A DNA stretch of 64,000 bases from Actinomadura oligospora ATCC 43269 (lineage in GTDB: Bacteria > Actinomycetota > Actinomycetes > Streptosporangiales > Streptosporangiaceae), in the NCBI RefSeq assembly GCF_000518265.1, contig NZ_KI912412.1:223165-287164 (forward strand), in the 5' to 3' direction. Below the pieces are notes generated by a model. It was given only the letters and a program-made list of their open reading frames with translations. It was not told the DNA's origin and did not search any database. Every line of letters starts with the position of its first letter. The stretch's first letter is position 1. Made by a program: the position numbers and the translations under genes. Shown one piece after another: positions 7,668 to 16,459 of the stretch.

Positions 7668-10199
7668 ATGGCACGTCGTGGATCCCAAGCCCCTCCCCCG
7701 CCGCCCGACTTCGAGGAGAACATCGTCGACGTCGACGTCTCCGAGGAGATGCGCGGCTCGTACCTGGAGTACGCCTACTCGGTGATCTACCAGCGGGCGC
7801 TTCCGGACGCGCGCGACGGGCTCAAGCCCGTGCAGCGCCGCATCCTGTACTCGATGAACGAGATGGGCCTGCGCCCGGACCGCGGGCACGTCAAGTGCGC
7901 CCGCGTCGTCGGCGAGGTCATGGGCAAGCTGCACCCGCACGGCGACAGCGCGATCTACGACGCGATGGTCCGCCTGGCGCAGCCGTGGGCGATGCGCATC
8001 CCGCTGGTGGACGGGCACGGCAACTTCGGCTCGCTCGGCGGCGACGACATGCCCGCGGCCATGCGGTACACCGAGGCGCGGCTGTCGAAGGCCGCCATGG
8101 CGATGGTCTCCTCCATCGACGAGGACACCGTCGACTTCAAGCCGAACTACGACGGCCAGGAGACCGAGCCCGAGGTGCTGCCCTCGGCGTTCCCGAACCT
8201 GCTGGTCAACGGCGCGGCCGGGATCGCGGTCGGGATGGCCACCAACATGGCCCCGCACAACCTCGGCGAGGTCGTCGCGGCGGCCCGGCACCTGCTCGCC
8301 CACCCGGACGCCACGCTCGACGACCTGATGCGGTTCGTCCCCGGCCCCGACCTGCCGACCGGCGGGCGCATCATCGACCTGTCCGGCATCCGCGACGCCT
8401 ACGCGAAGGGGCGCGGCACGTTCAAGACCCGCGCCACCGTCCAGATCGAGAGCGTCACGGCCCGGCGCAAGGGCATCGTCGTCACCGAGCTGCCGTACTC
8501 GGTCGGCCCGGAGCGGGTCAAGGCGAAGATCAAGGAGCTCGTCCAGGCGAAGAAGCTCAACGGCGTCGCCGACCTGAAGGACCTCACCGACCGCAACGTC
8601 GGGCTCCGCCTGGTCATCGAGATCAAGAACGGGTTCAACCCCGAGGCCGTGCTCGCCGACCTCTACCGGCTGACGCCGATGGAGGAGACCTTCGGCATCA
8701 ACAACGTCTGCCTGGTCGACGGCCAGCCCCGCACGCTCGGGCTGCGCGAGCTGCTCCAGGTGTACGTCGACCACCGCATCGAGGTCGTCCGGCGCCGGTC
8801 GCAGTTCCGCCGCAAGAAGCGCGAGGACCGCCTCCACCTGGTGGACGGCCTGATGGTCGCCCTGCTGAACATCGACGAGGTCATCCAGGTCATCCGCCAG
8901 TCGGACGACTCGTCGCAGGCCAGGCAGCGGCTGATGCAGATCTTCGAGCTGTCGGAGATCCAGGCCCAGTACATCCTCGACACCCCGCTGCGCCGCCTCA
9001 CCCGCTACGACCGGCTCGAGCTGGAGAAGGAGAAGGAGCAGCTCACGAAGGAGATCGCGGCGCTGACCGCGATCCTGGAGTCGGAGCGGAAGCTGCGCCA
9101 GCTCGTCTCGAAGGAGCTGGGCGAGGTCGCCGCCGAGTACGCCACGCCGCGCCGCACCGTCCTGCTGGAGTCGTCCGGCGCGGTCGAGGCCGCCGCGGTC
9201 CCGCTGGAGATCGCCGACGACCCCGTCCTCGTGCTGATGTCGTCCACCGGGCTGCTCGCGCGCACCTCCACGGCCGACCCGCTGCCCACCGGCGGCGCCC
9301 GGTCCCCGCACGACGTGCTGCTCTCGGTGGTCCGGACGACCGCGCGCAGCGAGATCGGCGCGGTCACCTCCGCCGGACGCCTCATCAAGGTCGACGTGCT
9401 CGACCTGCCGACGCTGCCGCCGACGTCCGCGCCGCCGTCCCTGGCGGGTGGCGCGCCGATCACCGAGTACGTCGACCTCGAACCGGACGAGACGGTCGTC
9501 GGCCTCGCCGCGCTGGACGACTCGGGCGGCGGCCTCGCGCTCGGCACCGAGCAGGGCGTGGTCAAGCGCGTCGTGCCCGACTTCCCGGCCAACCGCGACG
9601 AGTTCGAGGTCATCGGCCTGAAGGACGGCGACCGCGTGGTCGGCGCCGTCCAGCTCCTGTCCGAAGACCAGCACCTGGTGTTCATGACGAACGACGCGCA
9701 GCTGCTGCACTTCGGCGCCTCGCTGGTCCGGCCGCAGGGCCGTCCGGCGGGCGGCATGGCGGGCATCAAGCTCGGCCCCGACGCGAAGGTCATCTGGTTC
9801 GGCGCGTTCTCGCCCGACTGGGAGGCGATGGTCGTGACGGTGTCCGGGTCGTCCACGGCGCTGCCCGGCACCCAGAACGGCGCGATCAAGATCGCCGATT
9901 TCGCCGACTTCCCGTCCAAGGGCCGCGCGACCGGCGGCGTCCGGTCGCACCGGTTCCTGAAGGGCGAGGACACCCTGATCCAGGCGTGGGCGGGCGTGGC
10001 CCCGCTGCGCGCGTGCGCCGAGAACGGCAGGCCGATCACGATCGACGAGGAGATCGGCCGCCGCGACGGCTCGGGCACCCCGCTGTCCGCTCCGATCACC
10101 GCGTTCGGCGGCCCGCTCGGCCCGCTGCCGGACGAGCCGTCCGAGGCCGCCGCCGCGGCCGCGGAACTGGCGGGCGAGCAGGGCGGCGAGGTCGACTGA
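7668..10199 (+). CDS. parC: DNA topoisomerase IV subunit A (ParC/GyrA-type)
   Basis: 843 residues from ATG 7668 (MARRGS); an ATG three codons upstream is possible. The N-terminal breakage-reunion domain has the catalytic Tyr134 (AMRYTEARLSK) and the quinolone region GKLHPHGDSAIYD with Ser94 and Asp98, the usual sensitive-type residues. A coiled-coil segment rich in Glu/Lys (ELEKEKEQLTKEIAALTAILESE) lies near residues 450-475, and the C-terminal ~300 residues form the beta-pinwheel. The partner ATPase subunit is encoded 18 kb away at 28340-30430. Together they relax and decatenate DNA. The gyrase-specific GyrA box is not obvious, and a ParE-like partner with EGDSALGTAK supports topoisomerase IV over gyrase; this remains inference. 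Confidence 0.9.
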   Translation: MARRGSQAPPPPPDFEENIVDVDVSEEMRGSYLEYAYSVIYQRALPDARDGLKPVQRRILYSMNEMGLRPDRGHVKCARVVGEVMGKLHPHGDSAIYDAMVRLAQPWAMRIPLVDGHGNFGSLGGDDMPAAMRYTEARLSKAAMAMVSSIDEDTVDFKPNYDGQETEPEVLPSAFPNLLVNGAAGIAVGMATNMAPHNLGEVVAAARHLLAHPDATLDDLMRFVPGPDLPTGGRIIDLSGIRDAYAKGRGTFKTRATVQIESVTARRKGIVVTELPYSVGPERVKAKIKELVQAKKLNGVADLKDLTDRNVGLRLVIEIKNGFNPEAVLADLYRLTPMEETFGINNVCLVDGQPRTLGLRELLQVYVDHRIEVVRRRSQFRRKKREDRLHLVDGLMVALLNIDEVIQVIRQSDDSSQARQRLMQIFELSEIQAQYILDTPLRRLTRYDRLELEKEKEQLTKEIAALTAILESERKLRQLVSKELGEVAAEYATPRRTVLLESSGAVEAAAVPLEIADDPVLVLMSSTGLLARTSTADPLPTGGARSPHDVLLSVVRTTARSEIGAVTSAGRLIKVDVLDLPTLPPTSAPPSLAGGAPITEYVDLEPDETVVGLAALDDSGGGLALGTEQGVVKRVVPDFPANRDEFEVIGLKDGDRVVGAVQLLSEDQHLVFMTNDAQLLHFGASLVRPQGRPAGGMAGIKLGPDAKVIWFGAFSPDWEAMVVTVSGSSTALPGTQNGAIKIADFADFPSKGRATGGVRSHRFLKGEDTLIQAWAGVAPLRACAENGRPITIDEEIGRRDGSGTPLSAPITAFGGPLGPLPDEPSEAAAAAAELAGEQGGEVD

Positions 10200-10227
10200 C
10201 CCGCGTTCCCGACGCCGTCTGATCCTG

Positions 10228-10269
10228 TCGGCCGGGCGTCCCCGCTGGGGGCGCCCGGCCGAGGCTTTT
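10228..10269 (+). terminator. Rho-independent terminator after parC
   Basis: A 16-base arm at 10228-10243 pairs with 10247-10262 around a GCT loop, with one internal mismatch, and is followed by GGCTTTT. It lies 28 bp past the parC stop. Confidence 0.85.
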
Positions 10270-10323
10270 CGTGCGACAGGCCGATTTGTTAGCTTGTTCC
10301 GTCTCCCACCTGCTGGAGGAGAA

Positions 10324-10776
10324 GTGACCGGAACCCGCGTCCGCCTCACCGGGTCCATCGACGTCCCGCTGCCGCCCGCCGAGGCGTTTCCGCTGTTCAC
10401 GCCGCATGGCGAGCGCGCCTGGGTGGACGGCTGGGACCCGGTCTTCCCGGACGGCGCGTCCGGCGACGACACCGAACCGGGCGTCGTCTTCGAAACGTCC
10501 GCGCACGGCCATCGGACGACATGGGTCGTGGTCGAACGTCACGTCCCGTCGTCCATCTCCTATGTCCGCACGACTCCGGGCGACCGCGCCGGAACCGTCA
10601 CCGTCGAGGTGTCCGAGGCGGACGGAGGCAGCCGCGTCCAGGTGACGTACGACCTCACCGCCCTGCGCCCGGAGGCCGTCGCCGCCCTCGAGGACTTCGC
10701 CGCCGAGTACCCGTCCTTCCTGCGCTCGTGGCAGACCGCCATCGAGGCCATGCTGTCGGATGAAGCCCTGCGCTAA
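10324..10776 (+). CDS. SRPBCC-family (START-like) protein
   Basis: 150 residues from GTG 10324, preceded closely by GGAGGAG. The order of elements is that of polyketide cyclase/AHSA1-like SRPBCC proteins: a first strand with VRLTGSIDVPLPPAEAFPLFTPHGE, a WVDGWDPVF loop, central beta strands (TTWVVVERHVPSSISYVRTTPGDRAGTVTVEVSEADGGSRVQVTY) and a long C-terminal helix (FAAEYPSFLRSWQTAIEAML). The family binds hydrophobic ligands; no ligand or reaction can be named. No signal peptide. It stands alone after parC and before an SDR gene 41 bp downstream that could be cotranscribed. Confidence 0.75.
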   Translation: MTGTRVRLTGSIDVPLPPAEAFPLFTPHGERAWVDGWDPVFPDGASGDDTEPGVVFETSAHGHRTTWVVVERHVPSSISYVRTTPGDRAGTVTVEVSEADGGSRVQVTYDLTALRPEAVAALEDFAAEYPSFLRSWQTAIEAMLSDEALR

Positions 10777-10817
10777 ATCGATTGGCCTCCGCGTCCGGAT
10801 GGCGTGAACTCGTCCGC

Positions 10818-11576
10818 ATGAAGCCCGAAACCTCCGTAGCGATCGTGACCGGCGCGGCCCGCGGCATCGGAGCCGCGGTGGCCCGCCGCCTCGCCCAGGA
10901 CGGCCTGGCGGTGGCGGTCGTCGACCTGGACGAAGCCGACTGCGCCGACACCGTCGAGAGCATCTCCCGCGAGGGCGGGAAGGCCGTGGCGATCGCGGCC
11001 GACATCGCCTCCGAAGAGCAGGTCACCGAGGCCGTCGCCCGGACGAACGCCGAACTGGGACCACCGGCGGTCCTGGTCAACAACGCCGGGGTGGGCCCGC
11101 GCGCCGACCTCGTGGACATGACGACCGAGCAGTGGGACACCGTCCTCGGCGTCAACCTGCGCGGCCCGTTCCTGGTCACCCGCGCGGCCGTCCCGCACAT
11201 GATCGAGGCGGGATGGGGCCGCGTCGTCACCATGTCGAGCATCTCGGCGACCGGCGACGCCGCCCGCGTCGACTACGGCAGCGCGAAGGCCGGGCTGATC
11301 GGCTTCACCAAGTCCCTGGCCCTCCAGCTCGGCCGCCACGGCATCACCGCCAACGCCATCGCCCCCGGCTTCGTCGTCAGTGACATGACCCGGACCTCCG
11401 CCCGCCGCCTCGGCCTGGAGTTCGAGGAGTTCGCGCGCCAGGCGGCCGAGTCCGTCCCGGTGGGACGCGTCGGCCGGCCGGAGGACATCGCCCACACCGC
11501 GTCCTACCTGGTCAGCCCCCACGCGGGCTTCGTCTCGGGCCAGGTCGTCTACGTGGCGGGCGGCCCGGTCGACTGA
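10818..11576 (+). CDS. SDR family oxidoreductase (FabG-like)
   Basis: 252 residues from ATG 10818. Classical SDR motifs occur in order: cofactor loop TGAARGIG near residue 12, LVNNAGVG (NNAG) near 85, VVTMSSIS with the catalytic Ser near 135, and YGSAKAG with the Tyr/Lys pair near 150, then the C-terminal GQVVYVAGGPVD. An acidic residue after the second strand (VVDLDEADC) suggests NAD(H) rather than NADP(H). It would reduce or oxidise a carbonyl/hydroxyl group in the cytoplasm; the substrate is unknown. It could be read together with the SRPBCC gene upstream. Confidence 0.87.
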   Translation: MKPETSVAIVTGAARGIGAAVARRLAQDGLAVAVVDLDEADCADTVESISREGGKAVAIAADIASEEQVTEAVARTNAELGPPAVLVNNAGVGPRADLVDMTTEQWDTVLGVNLRGPFLVTRAAVPHMIEAGWGRVVTMSSISATGDAARVDYGSAKAGLIGFTKSLALQLGRHGITANAIAPGFVVSDMTRTSARRLGLEFEEFARQAAESVPVGRVGRPEDIAHTASYLVSPHAGFVSGQVVYVAGGPVD

Positions 11577-11647
11577 TCCCGCCCCGCAGAACGCCAGGCT
11601 CGGTCATTCATGGTTAGGCCGCCCTGTGATTGTGGTACTCCTACGTA

Positions 11648-12196
11648 ATGCGGCCACTTCGGTATTCCATCAACGTCACGTTGGACGGTTGTTGCGACCA
11701 TCGTGCGGCCATCGCGGACGAAGAGTTGCATCGCCACGCGACCGAGACGCTCGCCCAGGCCGACGCGCTCCTCTTCGGCCGGGTGATTTACCAGATGATG
11801 GAAGAGGCGTGGCGTCCACGCGCGGAGGCCGCGACCATGCCCGCCTGGACGGAACCCTTCGCCCAAACCATCGACGCCGCGAAGAAATACGTCGTGTCGA
11901 GCACTCTGGACGAGGTCGACTGGAACGCGGAACTCCTGCGGGGGGACCTGGGCGAGGCCGTTCAGCGGCTCAAGGAGGAGCCGGGGAACGGCCTGCTCAC
12001 CGGGGGCGTGAAGCTCCCGATGGCGCTGGCCGAGCTGGGGCTGATCGACGAGTACGAGTTCGTCGTGCATCCCCGGGTGGTGGGCCACGGGCCGACGCTG
12101 TTCGCCGGGCTGACGAAACCCCTCGACCTGAAGCTCGTGAGCCGCCTCAAGTACGACTCGGGAGCGGTGGCGATGCGATACGAGCCGAGAAGGTAG
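11648..12196 (+). CDS. Dihydrofolate reductase-like (RibD C-terminal domain) protein
   Basis: 182 residues from ATG 11648. Residues ~5-175 fit the RibD_C/DHFR-like fold found in many actinobacterial stand-alone proteins: a first strand LRYSINVTLDG, ADALLFGRVIYQMM, the VVSSTL strand, and the GLLTGGVKLPMALAELGLIDEYEFVVHPRVVGHGPTLF block that resembles the NADPH-binding end of RibD. True DHFR or riboflavin activity is not implied. The start has no Shine-Dalgarno sequence; TACTCC at 11636-11641 with TTAGGC about 16 bp upstream could be a promoter giving a leaderless or near-leaderless message. Convergent with the GNAT gene downstream. Confidence 0.82.
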   Translation: MRPLRYSINVTLDGCCDHRAAIADEELHRHATETLAQADALLFGRVIYQMMEEAWRPRAEAATMPAWTEPFAQTIDAAKKYVVSSTLDEVDWNAELLRGDLGEAVQRLKEEPGNGLLTGGVKLPMALAELGLIDEYEFVVHPRVVGHGPTLFAGLTKPLDLKLVSRLKYDSGAVAMRYEPRR

Positions 12197-12229
12197 CGGA
12201 AAGGCCGGGCGTTTCCGCTCCCAGACCGA

Positions 12230-12718
12230 TCACGAACGGTCGCGTTGCTCCTTTTTGAACGTGCGGAAGCCGCGGCGATGGTAATTCGGGAGCGCGTGCG
12301 GATGGTCCAGGGTCGAGGTGTGCAACCAGACCCGGGAAACCTCCGGAACGACTTCCCAGCCTTGGCGGATCCCGAGCGTCAACGCGTATCCGCCGATGCC
12401 CTTGCCGACGAATTCCGGTAGCAGGCCGAACGCCGCGATCTCCACGTCGCCGCCGGAGTGGAGGTCGTAGGAGACGATCCCCGCGGGCTCGCCGCCGAGG
12501 GCCAGAAGAAAGAACCTCCGGGCCGCATACCCCTCCTTCCATTCCTGCCGGGTACGTGTCGCGCTCCTCCAGCCGTAAGGGGCGCCGATCCTGGCGTGCA
12601 GGTCGACCAGCAGCGGCGACTCCCCGTCCAGCTCCTCCAGGACCAGGCCGGGAACAGGGGCCGCCGGATCGAGCTGGTCTCGGGACGTCATCTCGACGTA
12701 CGTCACGATCTCCTTCAT
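12230..12718 (-). CDS. GNAT-family N-acetyltransferase
   Basis: 162 residues. Acetyl-CoA binding motif A is visible as AAFGLLPEFVGKGIGGYALTLGIRQ (the GKGIGG turn), preceded by two strands (FFLLALGGEPAGIVSYDL and DVEIAAFG) and followed by VWLHTSTLDHPHALPNYHRRGFRTFKKE, the motif-B region with the YxxxGF element. These define the GNAT fold. The acceptor is not predictable. The C-terminus is rich in Lys, Arg and Asp. The gene is convergent with the DHFR-like gene, and the 33 bp between them include no strong hairpin. Confidence 0.82.
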   Translation of the reverse strand: MKEIVTYVEMTSRDQLDPAAPVPGLVLEELDGESPLLVDLHARIGAPYGWRSATRTRQEWKEGYAARRFFLLALGGEPAGIVSYDLHSGGDVEIAAFGLLPEFVGKGIGGYALTLGIRQGWEVVPEVSRVWLHTSTLDHPHALPNYHRRGFRTFKKEQRDRS

Positions 12719-12883
12719 CCGCAGAAGACTAGGCGGCCACCTCCGCCAGGGCCCCTGGAAGCCCTGCGTCCAGGGGGATCTAGCCCCGGTGACGGGAGGG
12801 ACGCGAAGGATCCAGGGGCGCTATGCCGGGCAACTCCGACATGCTAACTTTGAGTAGCCATCACAACACAAGGAGTGATACGC

Positions 12884-13189
12884 ATGGCACGTCGTTCCAT
12901 CGCCCTGCTCGGCGCCGTCTCGGCCGCGGCCTTCACCGCGATCACCGTCGCCCAGCCGGCCCAGGCCGCCGACACACGCCACGGCAGAGTCATCTACTGC
13001 GAGCACGTGTACAGGTCGGGCTACGACGACCTGATCGGGCGGGAGTGCGCCACCTGGCACTGGGGCCCGCTCCACCACTTCGTCCTCGTCCGCGCCGGAA
13101 CGTACGTGAGGTACTTCTGCGAGCGCGGCTGGGCCGAGGGCTCGCTGTGGGTCCGCGGCCACGACTGCCGGCGGATCTGGTGGTACTGA
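12884..13189 (+). CDS. Small secreted protein with four cysteines
   Basis: 101 residues from ATG 12884 with AAGGAGT about 7 bp upstream. Residues 1-30 are a clear Sec signal peptide: Arg-Arg n-region, hydrophobic core IALLGAVSAAAFTAITV and an AQA-AD cleavage site. The mature ~70 residues hold four Cys (YCEH, REC, FCERG, HDC), enough for two disulfides, and are rich in Trp, His, Tyr and Arg (WHWGPLHHF, RRIWWY). This resembles small exported proteins common in actinomycetes; I know no function for it. It is expressed alone, with a hairpin about 50 bp after its stop. Confidence 0.75.
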   Translation: MARRSIALLGAVSAAAFTAITVAQPAQAADTRHGRVIYCEHVYRSGYDDLIGRECATWHWGPLHHFVLVRAGTYVRYFCERGWAEGSLWVRGHDCRRIWWY

Positions 13190-13239
13190 CGGCCTTCTCG
13201 CAGTCTGAAAGCCGAGGTCACAGCCCGAACTGACGGGCT

Positions 13240-13274
13240 CGTCGCCGCGACGGCACCCCGCCGGCGCGGCGACG
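13240..13274. terminator. Hairpin between convergent genes
   Basis: CGTCGCCGCG at 13240-13249 pairs perfectly with 13265-13274, with further GGC/GCC pairing inside the loop. It lies between the secreted-protein gene (+) and the G6PD-like gene (-) and could end transcription from either side; no long T-run follows. Confidence 0.6.
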
Positions 13275-13332
13275 TCCATGCGCGCCGCCCGAGTCCATCC
13301 CCAGACAACCGCACGACGAGCGGGGACGCGGT

Positions 13333-14694
13333 TCACTCGTCGGCGATGCGGTGCCAGCCGGACGGCCCGGGAAGCGCCTCGGCCGGTCCCGGCCCCCAGG
13401 TCCCGGGGATGTAGTGGAGCGGGGCCTCCTCCACGTCGAGGATCTTCGAGACGATCCGCCACGACTCCTCGATGAACGGGAACGACGCGAAGGCCGCCGC
13501 GTCCCCGACGATCGCCGCCTCCAGGACGTACTCGTACGGCGGTTCGGCGATCCCCACGGGCGGCACGTGGACCGGCACGGCTGCGGCCTGCACCGGCTGC
13601 CCCTCGGCCCGGTTCAGGGAGAGGTCCAGCGCGAGGCCGTGCCGCTTGTGCAGGTGAAGCCGGATCAGGTTGGGTTCCGGATGCCCGTACAGGGACACCG
13701 GCGGATCACGCAGCTGGACGATCGCCTCGGCCGCCGTCACCGGCAGGCACTTTCCGGCGCGGACGTGGATCGGGACGCCCTTCCAGCGCCAGTTGTCGAT
13801 CCAGAGGCCCGCGGCGACGAAGGTCTCGGTCGTCGAGTCGGGATGGACACCGGGAACGTGCAGGTAGCCGTCATACTGCCCGCGCACCGCGTCGGACGGC
13901 TCGATCGTGCGGACGGCCCGCAGCAGCTCCCACTTCGCGACGTTCTCGGACAGCGCGTCCCGGCAGGACGGCGGGTCCATGGTGAGCAGCGCGAGGATCT
14001 GCAGCAGGTGGTTCTGCACCACGTCACGGACCGCGCCCGTCGGGTCGTAGAACGCGCCCCGGTCGGCGACGTCGAGGTCCTCGGCCATCGTGAGCTGGAT
14101 CGACGCCACGTGGTCGCGGTTCATCACCGTTTCGAGAACCGGGTTCGCGAACCGCGCGACGGGCACGCCCCGGACGGCCTCGGACCCGAGGTAGTGGTCG
14201 ACGCGGTACAGGTTCTCGTCGCCGAACGTGCGGTGCAGGTCGTCGTCCAGCGCACGAGCCGACGCCTGGTCGTGGCCGTACGGCTTCTCGACGACGAGCC
14301 GGGCGTCGCGGTTGAGCCCGGCCTTGGCGAGCTGCTCGGCGATGATCATGAACTGCGTCGGCGGGGTCGCCATGTAGTGCGTGACGAACGGCGCGTCCGC
14401 GACGGCGTCGCAGATGCGGCGGAAGGTCTCCGGGTCGGTGAGGTCGCCGTCCACGACCCGCAGCCGGGACGCGAACCGCGCGAAGGCCGACTCGTCCAGA
14501 TCGTCCCCGATCGCGGCGCGGGCGTGGGCGCGCAGGTCCTCGTCCGTCCAGGACCGGCGCGTCACCCCGATCACCGGGACGTGCAGCCGCCCGCGCTCGG
14601 CCAGCCGGTACAGCGCGGGCAGCAACGACCTTCGCGCCAGATCCCCCGTGATCCCGTAGACCACCAGCACCGACGCGACCGGCCCCCGGCTCAC
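13333..14694 (-). CDS. Glucose-6-phosphate dehydrogenase homologue with altered active-site motif
   Basis: 453 residues from GTG 14694 (SRGPVASVLVVYGITGDLARR). The family reaction is NADP-dependent oxidation of glucose 6-phosphate. The N-terminal Rossmann domain has GITGDLARRSLLPALYRL, then VVEKPYGHD. The substrate motif, normally DHYLGKE, reads DHYLGSE at residues 166-172, so the Lys that contacts the sugar phosphate is Ser171. The catalytic His region VVQNHLLQILALLTM and the VPIHVRAGKCLP element are kept. The protein is about 40 residues shorter than usual. It is not beside tkt/tal/opcA genes; the M20 dipeptidase gene ends 31 bp upstream on the same strand. It may act on another phosphosugar or be weak. 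Confidence 0.8.
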   Translation of the reverse strand: MSRGPVASVLVVYGITGDLARRSLLPALYRLAERGRLHVPVIGVTRRSWTDEDLRAHARAAIGDDLDESAFARFASRLRVVDGDLTDPETFRRICDAVADAPFVTHYMATPPTQFMIIAEQLAKAGLNRDARLVVEKPYGHDQASARALDDDLHRTFGDENLYRVDHYLGSEAVRGVPVARFANPVLETVMNRDHVASIQLTMAEDLDVADRGAFYDPTGAVRDVVQNHLLQILALLTMDPPSCRDALSENVAKWELLRAVRTIEPSDAVRGQYDGYLHVPGVHPDSTTETFVAAGLWIDNWRWKGVPIHVRAGKCLPVTAAEAIVQLRDPPVSLYGHPEPNLIRLHLHKRHGLALDLSLNRAEGQPVQAAAVPVHVPPVGIAEPPYEYVLEAAIVGDAAAFASFPFIEESWRIVSKILDVEEAPLHYIPGTWGPGPAEALPGPSGWHRIADE

Positions 14695-14725
14695 GACACC
14701 ACCCCCACCACGCCCCGCTCCACGG

Positions 14726-16114
14726 TCATTTCCCCCAGCGCGCGGCGAACTCGGCGAAGAACAGGGCCTCCGTGACGACCGTGTTCTCCAGCTCGGACAC
14801 CAGGACGCGTTCGTTCGGCGCATGCAGGTTGCACCTGCCGTCCTGCGCGCCGAAGAGCAGCATCTCGGCGTCCGGGACGGCCTTGTGCAGCGAGCTGACC
14901 AGCGGAATCGCTCCGCCCGCCGCCATCTGCACCGGGTCGCTCCCGTAGGCGGCGCGCATGGCCGCGGTCATCGCCTCCATCGCCGGTCCGCCCGTTCCGG
15001 CGCGGTACCCGTCCCCGGCCTCGCCCGCGAGCGACACGGTCAGCGGGATGCCGAACGGCCGCTGCGCCTCCAGGTGCCGGATCAACGCGGTCCGTGCCTC
15101 CTGGGCGGGCTGCTCGGGATGGATCCGCAGGTTGATCTTGGCCCGCGCGTACGGGACGCAGGCTCCGGCCGCCTTGTCCACCGGGATCGCGTCGATGCCC
15201 GTGACGGTGATCGCGGGCCCCGACCAGAGCCGTTCGCCCAGCGTCCCGGTGCCGAGGAGCGGCATCCCCGGCTCGACCCCCGCGGCCTCGCTGAACTCGA
15301 CGTCGGTGTAGGACGCGCCGGTCCACGGCTCGCGCCGCAGGCCCTCGACCGCGACGTCCCCGTTGTCGTCGTGCAGGCTGGCCAGCGCCCGGACGAGCGC
15401 GAGCATCGCGTCCGGGGCCGGGCCGCCGAAGTTCCCGCTGTGCTTGGCCCCTTCGAGCGTCCGCACCTCCACGACGACGTCGGCGACACCGCGAAGCGCG
15501 ACCGTCAGGGTCGGCTGTCCGGCGTGGATGTTCCCCATGTCCGCGACGGCCATCGCGTCGGACCGGAACTCATCGGGATGCATGACCGGATACTCGTCCA
15601 GCGGGCTGCCCCACTCCTCCGCGCCCTCGAACACGATCCTGATCCCCACCGGCGGACGGCCGTTCCACGCCCGGATCGCCCCGATGTGAGCAACGATGTT
15701 GGACTTGTCGTCGGCGATGCCTCGCGCCCTGATCGCCGTCCCGCCGCCGCGCTCGTCGTCGAAGGCCGTCGGCGTGAACGGCGGCGACGCCCACAGCGAC
15801 TCGTCCCCCGGAGGCTGGACGTCGTGGTGCGCGTACAGCAGGACGGTCGGCGCGCCTTCGGGAGCGGGGATCGCGCCCGTGATGACCGGCGGCGTGTCCG
15901 GCAGCCGGATCGCGCCGACGTCCCGGACGCCCGCCTCCGTCAGCATCCGGACGACGTGGTCGTGGGCCCGGGCGACCTCGCTGGGCGGGTATCCGGGGAA
16001 CGCGATCGACGGGATGGCCGCGAGCCGCTCCAGCTCGCCGACGAGGTCCGGCGTGAGGGCCCGCGCTCTGGCCGCGATGCTCTGGGGGTCCCAGTCGTTC
16101 CCGACGTCCCGCAC
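14726..16114 (-). CDS. M20 family metallo-dipeptidase
   Basis: About 462 residues from GTG 16114 (VRDVGNDWDPQ); an upstream in-frame ATG at 16237 would add ~41 residues and would begin inside the terminator-like hairpin at 16226-16260. M20 peptidase metal ligands are visible: the first HxD in LLYAHHDVQPPG, GIADDKSN, and the general-base EE in FEGAEEWGSP. A lid/dimerisation domain follows (~200-380), and a last His ligand occurs in RCNLHAPNE near the C-terminus. The closest type is the dipeptidase group that hydrolyses dipeptides with a free N-terminus in the cytoplasm. It probably forms a transcription unit with the G6PD-like gene 31 bp downstream; a metabolic link is not evident. Confidence 0.87.
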   Translation of the reverse strand: MRDVGNDWDPQSIAARARALTPDLVGELERLAAIPSIAFPGYPPSEVARAHDHVVRMLTEAGVRDVGAIRLPDTPPVITGAIPAPEGAPTVLLYAHHDVQPPGDESLWASPPFTPTAFDDERGGGTAIRARGIADDKSNIVAHIGAIRAWNGRPPVGIRIVFEGAEEWGSPLDEYPVMHPDEFRSDAMAVADMGNIHAGQPTLTVALRGVADVVVEVRTLEGAKHSGNFGGPAPDAMLALVRALASLHDDNGDVAVEGLRREPWTGASYTDVEFSEAAGVEPGMPLLGTGTLGERLWSGPAITVTGIDAIPVDKAAGACVPYARAKINLRIHPEQPAQEARTALIRHLEAQRPFGIPLTVSLAGEAGDGYRAGTGGPAMEAMTAAMRAAYGSDPVQMAAGGAIPLVSSLHKAVPDAEMLLFGAQDGRCNLHAPNERVLVSELENTVVTEALFFAEFAARWGK

Positions 16115-16225
16115 AACCCACCCCCGGACTCGTACCGTTCCGGGGGGGACGACTCGAAGGCGATCTACCCCTGGCCATGCCGGGGGAAACGGCCCCGGGA
16201 ACCATCCGAACCGTCCAGAATGCGA

Positions 16226-16260
16226 AACACCGGCCACCCCGCAGATGGGTGACCGGTGTT
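16226..16260 (-). terminator. Rho-independent terminator (minus strand)
   Basis: A 14-base arm with one mismatch (16226-16239 against 16247-16260) around a 7-base loop. Read on the minus strand the hairpin is followed by TTTCGCATTCT. It lies 17 bp past the small ORF that ends at 16277 and upstream of the M20 gene. Confidence 0.7.
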
Positions 16261-16276
16261 CTGCGCGTAGGTCAGC

Positions 16277-16459
16277 TCACTCGCAATAAGATGACCTTCG
16301 AGACATTTGTAGCATAGCCCGTCCGGTCATGGAATGCGCGTATTCGGCGATCTTCGTTTGGATTGTTTTGCGCGCGGGCCCGGCCCCGCAGTTCTCCGGC
16401 GCCGGATAGGTCCCGCCACACAAGGCGTCCACACCCTCGAATCCGCAGGCAGAGCGCAC
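16277..16459 (-). CDS. Possible small Cys-containing protein
   Basis: 60 residues from GTG 16459, with a strong GAGAGGAG ribosome binding site about 6 bp upstream and a terminator-like hairpin 17 bp after the stop. The protein has four Cys and a basic C-terminus (QMSRRSSYCE). I do not recognise it. The DNA here is less GC-rich than the neighbours and third positions are less biased, so it could be recently acquired DNA or simply non-coding. The ribosome binding site plus terminator are the main arguments for a real gene. Confidence 0.35.
   Translation of the reverse strand: MRSACGFEGVDALCGGTYPAPENCGAGPARKTIQTKIAEYAHSMTGRAMLQMSRRSSYCE

Noticed and set aside
13351..16252. Long plus-strand open frames opposite the G6PD-like and M20 genes
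   Set aside because: The minus-strand products have complete enzyme motifs; the plus-strand text is low-complexity shadow.
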